Positions 48,351 through 60,481 of a stretch of 64,000 bases of DNA are shown here, in pieces; position 1 is the stretch's first letter, and every line of letters starts with the position of its first letter. This DNA comes from Pyrus communis (Eukaryota; Streptophyta; Magnoliopsida; Rosales; Rosaceae). The notes under the pieces are model-generated. The model made no database searches and was not told where the DNA came from. It saw only the letters and a program-made list of their open reading frames with translations. The stretch lies in assembly GCF_963583255.1 (NCBI RefSeq), contig NC_084815.1, positions 17,996,807-18,060,806 of the forward strand, given 5' to 3'. Both the position numbers and the translations under genes were made by a program.

Positions 48351-48609
48351 GGAGTTAGGATTGAAGGCACACGATTTTAACACATATTTTTGTGAGGTCC
48401 ACTCCGTATATTTCAAAGAACCATTTATCTTTTATGTCTTATCTCAAAAGTCATGTATACTAAAAATCTTCTAAATGGGAAACCAAATGACCTTTCTTTT
48501 TAAAACTGTATCCGTCCATTTGTTGGATCGTTAAAATGCATTATAAAGTGGACTCCACAAATAAGTGTTAGAATGTGTGTCAAAAACGTGTCTCTAGATC
48601 CTAACCTTA
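48351..48609. mobile_element. MITE, unclassified
   Basis: The left GGAGTTAGGATTGAAGGCAC and, in complement, the right AAGGTTAGGATCTAGAGACA are related, and inner arms GAGGTCCACTCC and GTGGACTCCAC also pair. It abuts the microsatellite. Confidence 0.6.
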
Positions 48610-48619
48610 TATGTAGTGA

Positions 48620-49560
48620 CTAGTAAAGTACTATGGTGGTGGGATAGAAAATAACAGAATTGAACACAGGTAGATAACGTTCTAAGTCAACTGGGAAACA
48701 AGTTGTCTGAACAATTAAACAAGGATAAAGATTGTGCTTTCTGTCATGGGTTCGGCATTATCTCATTGGGACCATGCCTGCTTATAATGCTTGGAAGAAA
48801 AATGATGGTCCGTACTAGTTGCACATAAAGTCTTGGAACTCTTGGAAAATAAGATGTGCTTGAACTTTATATTATATGCTTACAATCGCAAGAAATACGA
48901 TTGTATGAAGTGCATGTAACCCTAGTGAAAGACCAGTCGCATTGAAAGAAAGAAAAATGAAAAAGAAAGCGAAATTAAAAAAAATCCAAATTACGAGCCA
49001 AGTTCCATGCATTTAGAGTCCTTTTCAGGATCACAACTTTTTTACTTGGACACTATAATCAATTACTTGGAAATTTCCAGAATCGCTTGTCAATCTTGCA
49101 TTTGAATCTTCTTGGTAATTTTTTTTTTGTTTTTAGTTTTGTTTCGCTGCATCTCAAGAATATGAGTATGTGTTTCAGAAAGTTTAGACATGATCTCTGA
49201 CTTTTATCAGTAGTTCATGAAATGTCCATGGAAAGAAGATAAACATAACGAGCGTGACTGGCAGTACTACTATTAATCCTGCTTAATTTGATGACTACGT
49301 GCTAAAGAAAAATTTAACAAATTGGATCCATGATCTAATTATTTTCCTGCATTAACATACATAATTTATTTTCTTTGCCATTTCCATTACAGATGTACGT
49401 ACCCTTGTTTTTATCATTTTCTGTATGGCAAATAATTAGTATTTTTCATGTCCTATGTACACATTTTAATGAAGAAAGTTGATCTTCTCGTCCCAATTAA
49501 ACCATGATCTTTGGACTTTAGACTCGACCCTTGGCCTCGGAACCCTAATCCTTGATCTGT
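48620..49560. other. Intergenic, nothing recognised
   Basis: AT-rich; no supported features. Confidence 0.45.
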
Positions 49561-49566
49561 GAAATG

Positions 49567-49722
49567 GTCTAAGGACTCTCTCAAAAGTGAGACTCTCTAT
49601 AGATTTTCTATCATCTTATATTTTTGGCATAATATTTTATAATGTTGGTATGAGAATTGACGTTGAACTGTGATCTGGCAGAGAGCCCATGTAGAGTCTT
49701 ACTTTGAGAGAGTCTTCTTAGA
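49567..49722. mobile_element. MITE family E, copy 1
   Basis: The left TCTAAGGACTCTCTCAAAAG and, in complement, the right TCTAAGAAGACTCTCTCAAA form the ends. The interior TCATCTTATATTTTTGGCAT recurs in the copy near 60770. Confidence 0.65.
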
Positions 49723-50205
49723 GCTTTTTCAAAAGGAGATGTTAAATATAATATGTCAAAATTTTATTTGATCGGTGATGCAGCCAATTTATTTTATTTT
49801 ATTTTTTGAACAATCGATATTATTTAGACTAAGGGGTTGGGGAGGGAGTGGATTAACTTTACAATGAGCTTGCAATAATGTGGTTCAACTTCGCCTTTGG
49901 CGAGAATTGAACCTAAGACTACTCACTTATAAGTGAAGAGAAATACCACTAGATCGTAGTACTAAGTAGCCGCTGATGCGGCCAATTGAACACAAATGTT
50001 AAATCTTATTATTTTTCAATATTAAGTATTTATTTTATTATTTATATTGGGCCTCATAATTGCATTAACTTTTAAAAATAATTAAAATTGATTTTATTCT
50101 ATTGGTTGTCAATGAGACACGTGCATTAAAAAAATAAATTAAATATATTTGATTCTTTCTTTGTTTGTTGTAAAAAAAAAAAAAAAAAAAAACACAGTTA
50201 GAAAG
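49721..50205. mobile_element. MITE family B relative carrying a SINE
   Basis: The left end TTA|GAGCTTTTTCAAAAGGAGAT and the AATATGTCAAAATTT motif match family B. A SINE sits inside (49790-49973). The right end is uncertain; a family B left-type end (GAGTATCTTCAAAGGAAATG) follows at 50213, perhaps another copy. Confidence 0.5.
49790..49973 (-). mobile_element. SINE family A, copy 5, inserted into a MITE
   Basis: Reverse orientation with the standard head (TACCACTAGATCGTAGTACT, box B complement AATTGAACCTAAG). Flanks TGATGCAGCCAATT (49776-49789) and TGATGCGGCCAATT (49974-49987) are a 14-bp duplication with one mismatch. It post-dates the surrounding MITE. Confidence 0.85.
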
Positions 50206-51429
50206 TAAGAGTATCTTCAAAGGAAATGTCAAAATGTCCAAATCAACAACAACAGTAATAAAATATAGGATCATTGCTTTCCAACCTAGAAGCCAAATCT
50301 GATGTGGCATGACATGGAATGACATCTCTCCCCCTTGCTGCCAAATTTGATTTGGGGTCACATGGCGGCATAGTTGCCATGTTAGAGCATCTAATGCGGT
50401 AGAATTAACCAATCTCATCACCTAGGGCAGCGTGAAAACACTAGATCCCAAAGTCCGGGTCATCAAATCCAATCCCCAATGAGGTTGACTGTCAAATTTT
50501 GCGGTACGATGCGACGTAACTACATAACATGTCGAGGAAAGCATCGGAAAAGCCTTTGCTGGGCACCAAGTGGTATGAATTCAACAAACCTCGCTACCCA
50601 AGGCGGCACAAAGTTCAGATCCTTTGCCTTGGTTGACACGGTTGTCAAAATTAGTCTTTAAGAAGTGTGCCATCTGATTTGGTCATACAGAGCAGCCACT
50701 ATGTCTAGCCAAAGGGGAAGATGCGACCCACCAACGCTTACTGAAAGCCACTCATAAATTAGTGGGGAGAAGGAAAAAGACTGGGGAAAAAAGGTCTGCT
50801 GAAAAAAGAAGAAGAAAAAACTGAAAAAATGAAACTTGAAAACAATAGAAGATGAGTCACAAGAGGTGGGTAGGGTGGCGAGAGGGGAAAGAGAAGTAGA
50901 GGTAGATGGGTGAAGGGTGGGATGAGGACAAGCGGGGTAGAGGGAGGGCAGAGGAAGAATCAATGAACAAGAGATGTGGGAGGGAGAAAAGGGAGGAAGA
51001 AACAGAGAAATGACGGGGTGGTAGAGAGACAAAGGGGAGGCAGGGATGTCAGCTACCAACCCCAAAGTAAAGTAAAGGGCTGATGGCTGAGATTTGATAT
51101 CTAGGGTTTGGATGGAGAGAGGGTTATAGAGAGAGAGAGAAGGTCTTGCAACAAGAATACGTTGATGAAGGGTTTAGGCCAATGACAACTTCCTAATTAG
51201 ATTGGGGTGAATAACTCAAAAAAGGGATTTTGTCAATAAATTGTTATAATACACATTTTTCTTTATACAACGATATTTAACTATTGAAGACGGATTTCTT
51301 CATCATCTAGTACAAATATTTAAAGAAAGACAACAACAGGTTCAGATACCATTGAGTATTTGATCTTTCCTACAAGCAAAAAAGAAATGAGGACCACGTA
51401 CTATTTGGTTAGAAATTATAATCTCCTTT
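50206..51429. other. Intergenic with low-complexity purine-rich DNA
   Basis: A GA-rich stretch at about 50760-51150 creates a Ser/Pro/Leu-rich open frame on the - strand (50658-51065) that looks like chance. No gene is recognised. Confidence 0.45.
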
Positions 51430-51439
51430 CATTACTAAG

Positions 51440-51655
51440 CATAACTGCTTAGGTGACGAAGGGACATTTGTCGCACAAAGGCAAACATGGTCATCGGAAA
51501 CATTGGGCGGCGAAGAGGATGTCGTGCAAAGCTCGTGATGTCAGACATTGCACGACGGAGGAAAGTGCTTTGTTGCACGAAATGAATGCTGCGCGACAAA
51601 TTTGGTGGTCATTGCGCGAAACGAAGAGCGACGGACATCAGGCCGTCGCAGTAAT
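51440..51655. repeat. Left subterminal repeats of the CACTA element
   Basis: Short units of the TTTGTCGCAC / GCGCGACAAA / GCACGACGGA type occur about eight times in both orientations. Confidence 0.7.
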
Positions 51656-51880
51656 ATTTTAAAATTAATTTTTTAAAATCATTTTTATTTATTTTTTTCC
51701 TTTTAAATGTTGATACTATTGTTTTATGTATAAATTAATTTAATCAAATTAAAAATAGAAAATGTAAAGAAGAATATTGAATTAAAAAAATATTGAAAAT
51801 GTACATACAATGGAAAGAAATATTTTAAAACTTGAAAACAATTTTAAAAAAAAAAAAGCTAAAATATGTAGTCGTCCACG

Positions 51881-54209
51881 TCACAATACTTGAGAGGTTG
51901 TAGTTGCTGCGGCGGGGGGCTGGGAGGTCGTTGTTGGAGGTATTTCAATGTCGGGGAACCGAATGCCAGAGATTTGAAGACGAATTTGGTTCATCAAACT
52001 ACTTTGGGCCGCCAGCTAAGATTGCTGGGCGGCAATCTGCTCATTTAGGTCTACCACTTCATATGTCAGCGATTTGACCTCTTCTGTTCTCTGCCTGGAG
52101 GATGAGGCAGAAGGGTCCCGAAGGCGGATTTTCCTAAGCCTCTGGTGAGCATTCACATGCCTACGACTGAGGGTCTAATCGAATGTGTTCGTCATGATTT
52201 GAAAATCGAGGTCTCTAGGGGAAGTTGGGAAGCCACTTCCTCCAGAATGGTATGGCCTTTCTCCACCATGATGGACTAGAAAAATGAAATAAATAAATTA
52301 ATTTTAATATACATGTAATTAATATTAATACTAATTGAATATTAAAAAATTCAAATAATTTACATGAAGCTGCTTCGTCAGCTCATCCCTAGGTTGAACG
52401 TACACCTTCTTGAACATGTCAATCTCAAGAAACTTTGACCCCCTGAATAAAAAAAAATATTAACACATAGATTACCAATTGTGTAATAGAGAGTAAAAAG
52501 AATGAAAACTTAAAATAAATATACGGTTACCTTACGTCGCTCTTCTAACCTATAAGAGAAGCGTCGTGAGCCGGAGCGGTGAAAAAGTTTCTTCTTCGAC
52601 CTATTGATTGAGTTTGCCTTCACTTTTTTTTTTTTTTTTTTTTTTTGTTTTTTGTTGAATTAATAAAACGTATTAGTTTAGATATTTATAACAAATTAAT
52701 GAAAAAAATTAAAATATTATTTAAAAATATAAAATTTTTGATTAAATATTATTGAAATATATATTATACTTACGAGATATTTCTCATATTGAAAATGGCT
52801 GCAGAGCCACTCCTATTCATCCCGGCGGTCCACCAACTCTATAGGGCACCTAACTACTAAAGCAACCTCTGGACCGTCATATATCTCATAATGCTTGTGG
52901 ATGTTGCTCTTCCATTGAGTGAACCTACTGGTGCAAAGGTCATTGATGTACTGGTTTTGATTGGCATCGAGGTTCGTGAGCTCATAGTGATGTTGCAAAA
53001 CTCAACAAATAAATAGCAGTTAAAATTTATAATATTTGTATACTTTAATAAAAATTTAGTATTTGAGGTTGAAAATACTTACCGATAATTCATGAAGAAC
53101 GACTTCCTTGACTTCAGGTGGGATAGCTTTCCATGACTTCCACAAAAGGGGGCAATGATTCCTAATAACCAAGCCAATGTCGCTAGGCAATGCATTGTGT
53201 TGCTTCTTTGTTGCAGCCGCACGATGTCGTGGATCCCATGTAATGGTAATCTTCTCGGTCGTGGTGTGAGTGGTCTTTGATGTCTTCAGAAGTCTACATA
53301 GGCCCTTGGTTTTTTGTGAACTACCAAATAAACAAAGTAAACATTAGACAAATTCTATTTTCTACCGAAAATTCGGTAGAACCACCCCTAAAACTATAGC
53401 ATATCCTAAAACCTGCAGACAATATAACAACAAAAACAACACATCCACCCAACAATTCAAACAGTTTATACCAATTGGAGACTTTAAAACAAAATTTACA
53501 ACTCGTATCAAGTGTTTTCACTTCTAATTGCATCAATGGTAGTGAATTTGTGAAGAAACTACACATATATTCGATTGCACATGTAATTAAGTAAGTTGAG
53601 AACAATATTGATGTGAGTATTCTTGTCTCTTTGAAAATTTAACACACCATATTACTAAAATTTTCACTAATGAGAAAATAAAAGAATAAGAAAGATAACT
53701 TTTTAAGAGTGTAGCCAAATAATTTATCAACCAACTTTTTCTAAAGAAGATTGGGGATCTTCTTTTGTCATCCACCAACAAATTTCAGTATCCTCATTGA
53801 CAGAATTTTGTAACTAATGACTTTTTATGAACCTACCTAAAAAATCAAATAATTTAAAAGTTTGATTTTCACAACAACAAAAAAAACTTTCAAAATTTCG
53901 ATTATACTATGAGAAAGATGCATTACTTGTCTGGGATCCCTCTCCATGGACAAAGGAAGCCTCACTAGACTGCTTAGCCTCATCAGAACTCTGGGGCCGT
54001 CGATGAGTCCGCCGTGTGCTTAGTATAAGATGCATCACTGAAGAAGTCAATGATGCAAGAGCCGTAGACACTGTTGGACCAAAAGGTGTGACCGGAGGGA
54101 CATCCGTTGTGCCCATATTAGGTGGGGAAGTGGTAGCAGCACTAACTGCTGGAGAAGGTGTCTGATTGACCCTATTAGCTGCCCGGTGGTTTGAAATTAA
54201 GTTCGACAT
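51881..54209 (-). pseudogene. CACTA second gene, Ptta/En-Spm (Transposase_24) type
   Basis: On the - strand it starts MSNLISNHRAANRVNQTPSP at 54209. Exon-like blocks follow: TEKITITWDPRHRAAATKKQ and LWKSWKAIPPEVKEVVLHEL (53100-53260), HYELTNLDANQNQYINDL and VRCPIELVDRRDEWEWLC (52790-52995), and a C-terminal LMNQIRLQISGIRFPD coiled-coil tail ending at a TGA at 51881-51883. This is the plant Transposase_24 layout, a DNA-binding partner comparable to TNP1/TNPA. An in-frame TAG at about 52015-52017 (QQS*LAAQ) breaks the last block. A 20-nt T tract lies in an intron at about 52627. Confidence 0.75.
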
Positions 54210-56460
54210 CTACAAAAATAATAAATAAAAAAGTTACATTCCACTACTTTGACCTATTAATAACAAGGAAGCTAGAGAGAATAGATTATGGCTAAGAAAA
54301 GTGGTAGAAATCCTGAATACCAGAGATTTACCATCAGACAGAAAATGAGAGACTGACATCTATAAGAAGTTGATAATGATTAGCATTGACTAATTAATCT
54401 GGTTTGAATATACTAAAAAACATCCTAACCTTGAAGAAAAATAAGATATATCTTTAAATTCATTAATACCATTAAAGAAGGAATCGAATTATCAAATTAC
54501 CCATACAGGCACAAACCATATATTCATGCACAATAGGAACATCTATAGTATCCCACATGCCTAAATATTAAATGTGCAAACCTGTATGTATAACCTATTT
54601 ACATGCCTTATGCAAAACTTACCACGTGCACAAGCATCAGTATGACAAAACATGAAAAAGAAAAGTTAAAGGGACAAAACATGCAGATGCAAGGAAACAC
54701 TACATTCAACCTCAGAAAAGGTTCGCCATGTCAACAAGGAAGCATGCAGTCAATAAACCCTGTATTGAAAACAGTTTGCAAGACAATGCAAAACTCTGCC
54801 CCCCAATGATGTAGGGAAGCTTGTCAAACTTTATAAATCAAACAATCAAAATCATTAACAAGAGAAAGGTTTGAACTTGATGCTATATCATGCACATATA
54901 TATAAACTCCATATATTTTTACATATTAGACCTACTTCTATATAAAGCAACTAGATTTACCATTAACAAGAGATGGCTAACGGAGCCTTGGTTTATGTCG
55001 ATTCACACTGACATTTAAATGTTGATATTTCTAACAAGTGATCGCTTAAAAGTGCTAGGTTTATTTTTGGTTTGTTCTCCATGTTGTTCTGATAATTTGA
55101 TTCTTTACAACCTCTGTGCATATTTTCACTTAATTATCATGAGAACAATTCAACATATAGTGGTATCATTACATTCAAAAAACAACACACATTACATTAA
55201 GATATTATTAATAGGTGTTTGAAACTAATGCCATGAATTACAATTTTTAAAGCTTCTAAGAAAAAGAACTTACGAAGGATACAAGTGACTCATTAGTTGG
55301 ACGAAAAACTTGCAGCCTTCTATTTCTCTTAGCTTCAATGGAAGATTCATTCACACTGACGTTACTAGATATCTGAATTTCAAGGCTGTAGATGGTAGTT
55401 TCGTGTATAACAAAGGGTAGGTGTGATTCATTATAATGTCCAAGTTCAATGAGTGCTTATTCATGTATCATCTAAACGACATATATGGAACTACTAATCG
55501 ATTAATACCATTAGCAAGAGAAAGGTCTGAAATTGACACTATATCATGTACATATATATAAACTCCATATATTTTTACATATTAGACCTACTTCCATATA
55601 AAGCAACTAGATTTACCATGCATCCTGCCCAATTCAAAAACCATCACCCAATATTCTTAATTCAAAAACCATAACTGAATATTCTCAATTTGAAAACCCT
55701 AATCCAAGATTCCCAATTCGAACCCTAAATACCTAACATAGGATTCCCAATTCGAACCCTAAATCCCTAAATGTTCTAATTAAAACAATTCAACATAAAA
55801 AAATGAAAAATTACACAAATAAATAATTGAATTAAGGGAAACTGGGTGCTTACCTAGTAATGTTGCGGCAGCCGTGAGATGGTATGGTGTAAGAGTGCGG
55901 CAGATGAGAGAGGGAGAGTGACAGAGAAAAAAAGAGAGAGCGAGAAAGGGAGAGAGGGAGAGACTGAGATAGTGAGTGATGAGAGCAAGAGCTAGAGAGA
56001 ATTGAGAGAGAGAGAGAATAGAGTGAGATTCACATGCAGAGAATTAGAGAGAGGTAGAGAGAAGAGTGAAGACGCTGAAATAAAAATGCCTAATTTTGGC
56101 AAAAAGAATCAAATTTTTAAATGTTTGTGCAACGAGGGTGCTCTAATTTTTGTCATGTGACCAGTTTTTAAATTAAAAAAAAAAAATTTAAATATTTGCG
56201 TGACAAACATTTCCAAAATGTTGTTATGCATATTTGTAAATTTAATTTATTTTTAGTTTAAATAAATAAATATTTTTTTTACAAATTTTAAAGGAAAATT
56301 ACAAAATAAATACCATTAATAAATATCATTACATTTACATCACAAGTTTTCATTAATCCTCGTCTAAACTAGAATAAATATCCTCACTTTGGTTAGATTC
56401 AGACTCTCATTCCTCCTCGTCTGTAGGCACATCAACATCGTCGTTTATGTGCTCGGGCGT
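54210..56460. other. CACTA interior between the two genes
   Basis: AT-rich DNA. It holds a direct repeat of about 105 bp (54858-54968 and 55512-55620; shared TATATAAACTCCATATATTT and AGCAACTAGATTTACCAT) and a GA-rich tract at 55910-56060. The latter may be the promoter of the Transposase_24 gene. Confidence 0.6.
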
Positions 56461-56466
56461 ATTGTA

Positions 56467-58578
56467 TCACAGTAGATCCTTGAGGTCAATCATAATGGAG
56501 TCGATCGGTATTTCGATTTCAGGACCTCCGACTACCAAGTTTCGGAGTGTATCTGCACCAATAGTCATATCCCGCAATGTATCTACACCAAGTTCCGTTG
56601 AAGTCTCCAGATATTTGTTAGCAACGTCACCATAATCGTCTTTGTCAGCAGGATCTCGGTTAGGAATATCATACAACCCTCTGTGCTTAATCTTTTGAAC
56701 TACTTTCCATCCCCTCCCGCCCTTAAGGTCATCTATATAGAAAATTTGTTTGGTCATCGTTACCAAAATGTAGAAGTCGTCGTTGTACCAACATCTGTTA
56801 GTGTTGACTAATAGAAAACTATCGTCTTGCTTAACAACTCCAACCCTACGTGGGTTTGTATCAAATCAACGACACCTAAATAGGATAACTTGACAATGGT
56901 CTTTGTAAAGCAATTGCACAACACTTGTCAATTTTCTATAAAAATCAATCTCTACAATGTCGCCTGCACCGGGACATGTACCACACTATTTTGTGTACAC
57001 AACTTGCCATCGCAATTAGCTACCAAAAACTTGATGCCATTTACATGACAACCGAAGTACAATTTTGCACTTAGGGGCCCAATAGCCAAGTTGTAAAATT
57101 CTTTAGTGTAAGCGGGCGAATTCATGTCCTTCAATTTCTTCACCTAAATTAATGATAAAAGGTTGACGTGTTAGTTTACCATTCACAATTATGCAAATAA
57201 CCCAAAACATGAACAACTTACATTTTCACAAAACCGACAAGGAAACAATTCACGGTGCTTCTTGGCTTATAAATGTGAAGGATGTTCCCACTTCATCAAC
57301 TCTTCATGCTCATCTAGGTAGGTAATTGTCTCATCACAATTGTTAAGTACAAACCAATGTGCTACCTCCATGTCCATTTTGTTAAATGACTCCCCTCTAA
57401 TTGGTTCACTAAAGGGTTGTGCAATTTGGGCAAAAACGAAAAAAAATTCATTTCTCACACCACCGTCATTATTGCGTTGCTGTCGATTGAACGTAGTTTC
57501 AACATCTTGTAGGTACATTACACAAAATGTAAGTGGCTTAAATGCGACCCATGCCTCCACGATTGATCCTTCAGGCTTTGCCCTGTTCCGTACACTATTT
57601 TTTAATTCACCTAGTAGTCTGTATCAATAAACAAAATAATGTGTAAAATTAGTCAAATCGTACATACATCACGAACTAAATTATTTATGGCGATTAAATA
57701 CATTTATATCAGATACATCCATCAATAGTTGACAGGTTTGGCTAGAAGTGCCTTCCTTAGCAAGTGAATCATGACGTGTATCATGCTTTGTGAAGAAAGC
57801 TGGAGGAAATATTTGTTCAAACTTGCATAACACTTCAATAATATCGTCGGGCAATTATCTAACGCTTTACTATCTTTGTAGAACAAAATGCAATTATTTT
57901 AATATGCATGAATTTTTTCATATCCCAATCCAAGACCATTCAGCACATTCTTTGCGCTTTTATGATCTTTAGGCAGACAATTGTCCTTTGGAAGCATCTT
58001 CTTAAAAATGCTCAAAGAGTAATCAAAACACTGTTCGACATACGAAACTTTATTTTGCCATGCATCAACTCAACAATGGCCGTGAGCACCGAAAATCCTT
58101 CGTAGCAGGGGTATAATTCTTGGTTGACACTTTTTAATAGTTTCTCATATTTTTTTTCAAATGCTTCACTGTCCATGGTGGGAAGGGTGTCATCTTCTAC
58201 TTCGTCATTCGTATTCGAACTAGCGTTTGGAAAAACATCATTAATAATGTCCATAATTTGTTCATTTGGGTCCACAACATATTCAACTGTCCCACTGCTC
58301 GGGGTAATGTGTGAGGATGAAGCATGTTGTATTTGTTCTCCATGACGATTCCACGTAGTATAGGTCTCCATCATCCCATTTCTGACTAAATGGTATCGAA
58401 CAGTTACAAAATATTCAATCATTGAGTTGTTACACTTTCTACAAGGACACCAAATTTGAGTTGAACCCCGGTTGTTTGCAATTGCAAAATCAATGAATTG
58501 ATTTATTCCATCCAAATAATCATCAGCATATTTGTTAGGATTATGTTTCCACTGTTTGTCCATATCACCTGTAAACAT
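56467..58578 (-). pseudogene. TNP2-like CACTA transposase with deleted catalytic core
   Basis: It starts MFTGDMDKQWKHNPNKYADD at 58578. The transposase-associated N-terminal domain (CPCRKCNN zinc-like cluster, YHLVRNGMMETYTTW) is intact to about residue 185. A short KMLPKDNCLPKDHKSAKNVL, GLGLGYEKIHAY and NCILFYKDSKALDNCP segment follows. It then jumps near 57853 to IIEVLCKFEQIFPPAFF, which belongs to the downstream DUF4218 domain; the large central DDE domain (Transposase_21) between them is absent. C-terminal blocks ELKNSVRNRAKPEGSIVEAW, MKKLKDMNSPAYTKEFYNLA and DUF4216-like TKQIFYIDDLKGGRGWKVVQ follow. Stops and frame shifts also occur (for example after KIHAY). Confidence 0.8.
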
Positions 58579-59780
58579 AAAAAATTTACAAGGGTTACAA
58601 CAACTTCAATTATGACATGCCACTTTATGCCTTCATTATGGGTCCTATCTCATTCGAGAATGCACAGTTACATGCTGTAATTTATGGTTCCAACACATTA
58701 GAGTTCGATCATGGGAAAATTTCGGCAGCATTTCTCGCAATTCTTCAAGTGCACGACGTAGATACAAAAAACTACGATGCACCCGAAGAATGCAAAGAGA
58801 TGCTACCAAATTTTTCACGTTCAAACTCTAACGCGTGAACCGCAAAATACAACATGTAATTGTGCATTCTCAAATTATCCAAAACTTTGGGACAATTCAA
58901 GAATTAATTGGACTGCAGTCATGTTTTTGCGTCCATTCGCAAAATCCAACTAATTCTCATGAGAAACTAAGCTCATATGAACATTGCAAACTATTTTTTG
59001 TACATCCATACAAAAATGTTTGCATACAAATACATAAACTCACACCAATTATAAACTATGTACAAAACAATTTAAATGAAAGGAAATTAAATAAGTTAAT
59101 TAAGAAAATATACCTCCGAGATTAATGGCAACACAACTAGAATGGTTGGAAATTCCAGCAGGAAGGCAGTTGCTACAATTGTTTTGCAACTTCTGCCTTC
59201 CTGCATTCTGGTTAAATTCAGTAAAGTGCAAAGACTTTGCACGACGAAAGAATCGCCACGCAAAACATGGTGCTTCCACTTTTGGCACATCCAACTATGC
59301 TTTGTTGCGTTTTTATAACACTTTGCGTGACGAACCACATTTCGTCGTGCTTTTTAAAAAAAAAAATTGTGCGATGAACCATGTTTCATCATGCATTACC
59401 TTTTTTTTTTTTTTTTTTTAAAGTTCTTTTTTTGAAAAAAAAAAATTTGAATTTTTCCATTCAGTCTTCAATTTTTTTTCAAACAATATAAATACTTAAT
59501 AAATCAAGAACTTATTTGATTAAACCCTTCGTGCATAATTAATTAATATAAATATTTATTAACATGCATTAATTTTATTCGAAATAAACATTAAGTACAT
59601 ATTTAATTAATCCTTTCATAATAAAAAAAACATCTAATTCAGATCTCATTATTAAATAAGCAATAAAATTAAAATAAAAACCATTATTCTACTCCTTCGC
59701 TAGTAGTTCTACCACACGTTGATTATTAAACTTCTACTCCCGGAAACGAGACTTGAAGATGTTGTCGATAGCCTTCATCA
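58579..59780. other. CACTA 5' interior upstream of the TNP2-like gene
   Basis: Mostly AT-rich. At 59210-59400 short dyads appear (GCACGACGAAAGAATCGCCA, GCGTGACGAACCACATTTCG), an inner group of the subterminal motif. T tracts lie at 59401-59419. Expected to include the transposase promoter. Confidence 0.5.
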
Positions 59781-59935
59781 GATTTGATCCATCACTGCCT
59801 TCTTCACATTCTCAGACACATATTTCCAAGAACACCACTCAATAGTAGGACAGTTGTTCCGCATTGCTACACCAATCGCATGTGCAAACTCCACATATTG
59901 CCTCATATCATAGGGCCCAGGGGCCTTGCTCTGCT
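59775..59935 (-). pseudogene. Extra Transposase_24-like fragment near the CACTA 5' end
   Basis: The - strand reads APGPYDMRQYVEFAHAIGVA, RNNCPTIEWCSWKYVSENVK and KAVMDQI. CPTIEWCSWKYVS...VKKAV parallels the CPLLWKSWKAIPPEVKEVV block of the element's own second gene, but the sequences are clearly different. It looks like a fragment of a related protein, not a local copy. Confidence 0.5.
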
Positions 59936-60039
59936 CTCATTTTTTATCCTCCATTCTAGCACGAACAGAATTGTGAAGAATAAGGAGAGCAGAAGTGCAT
60001 ATTTATAGGAAGGTTAGGGACTTTACGCAATGAAGCCTT

Positions 60040-60481
60040 TGTCGTGCAAACATCTGCACTAAATACGGTATTGATTCCTTTGATTCACATACACTGAATG
60101 CTCTGACTCAAAAACTCACTGGACATTGTGTGACGAATCCTTTGTCGCACAAGTTTTCTGCTAATTCGCATGTGTTGAATGCTTTGATCCAAAAATTGAA
60201 TGAACTTTGAGCGACGAAGCTTTTGTCGCGCAAGGTTTCCGAAGGAAAAACTTCGTCATGCAAAAAAAAACAATTACCCACGTTATTTTTACTAAGTTTG
60301 CGTGACGAGTATCTTTTTTTCGTTGTGCATACTCTATTGCGCGACAAAGGTGTGCGACGCGCAAAGTAGCATCATTTTTGCGCAACGAAGCTATTGATTT
60401 CGTTGCGCAAAACACATATGCGCGACAAATTTTGCTTTGTCGCCCAAACATCTGTCGAACAAATGGTTTTTCCTACTAGTG
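60040..60481. repeat. Right subterminal dyad repeats of the CACTA element
   Basis: At least seven imperfect dyads of the form GTGCGACGAA...TTCGTCGCGCA lie between 60040 and 60450, for example GAGCGACGAAGCTTTTGTCG near 60210 and GCGCAACGAAGCTATTGATT near 60380. Each could form a small hairpin. Confidence 0.75.

Larger units (their letters stand above)
51430..60481 (-). mobile_element. CACTA (En/Spm) DNA transposon, 9.05 kb, defective
   Basis: The right end, in complement, starts CACTAGTAGGAAAAACC, the canonical CACTA terminus. The left end starts CATTACTAAGCATAACT, related at 11 of 17 positions but with the diagnostic CACTA changed to CATTA. Both flanks are TTT (51427-51429 and 60482-60484), a 3-bp duplication as expected. 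Inside are a TNP2-like gene, a Ptta/En-Spm (Transposase_24) gene and arrays of short inverted motifs near both ends. Genes read on the - strand, so the element's 5' end is at 60481. Confidence 0.82.

Noticed and set aside
50658..51065. 135-codon - strand open frame rich in Ser, Leu and Pro
   Set aside because: It is created by a purine-rich low-complexity tract. No domain, splice context or start context supports it.
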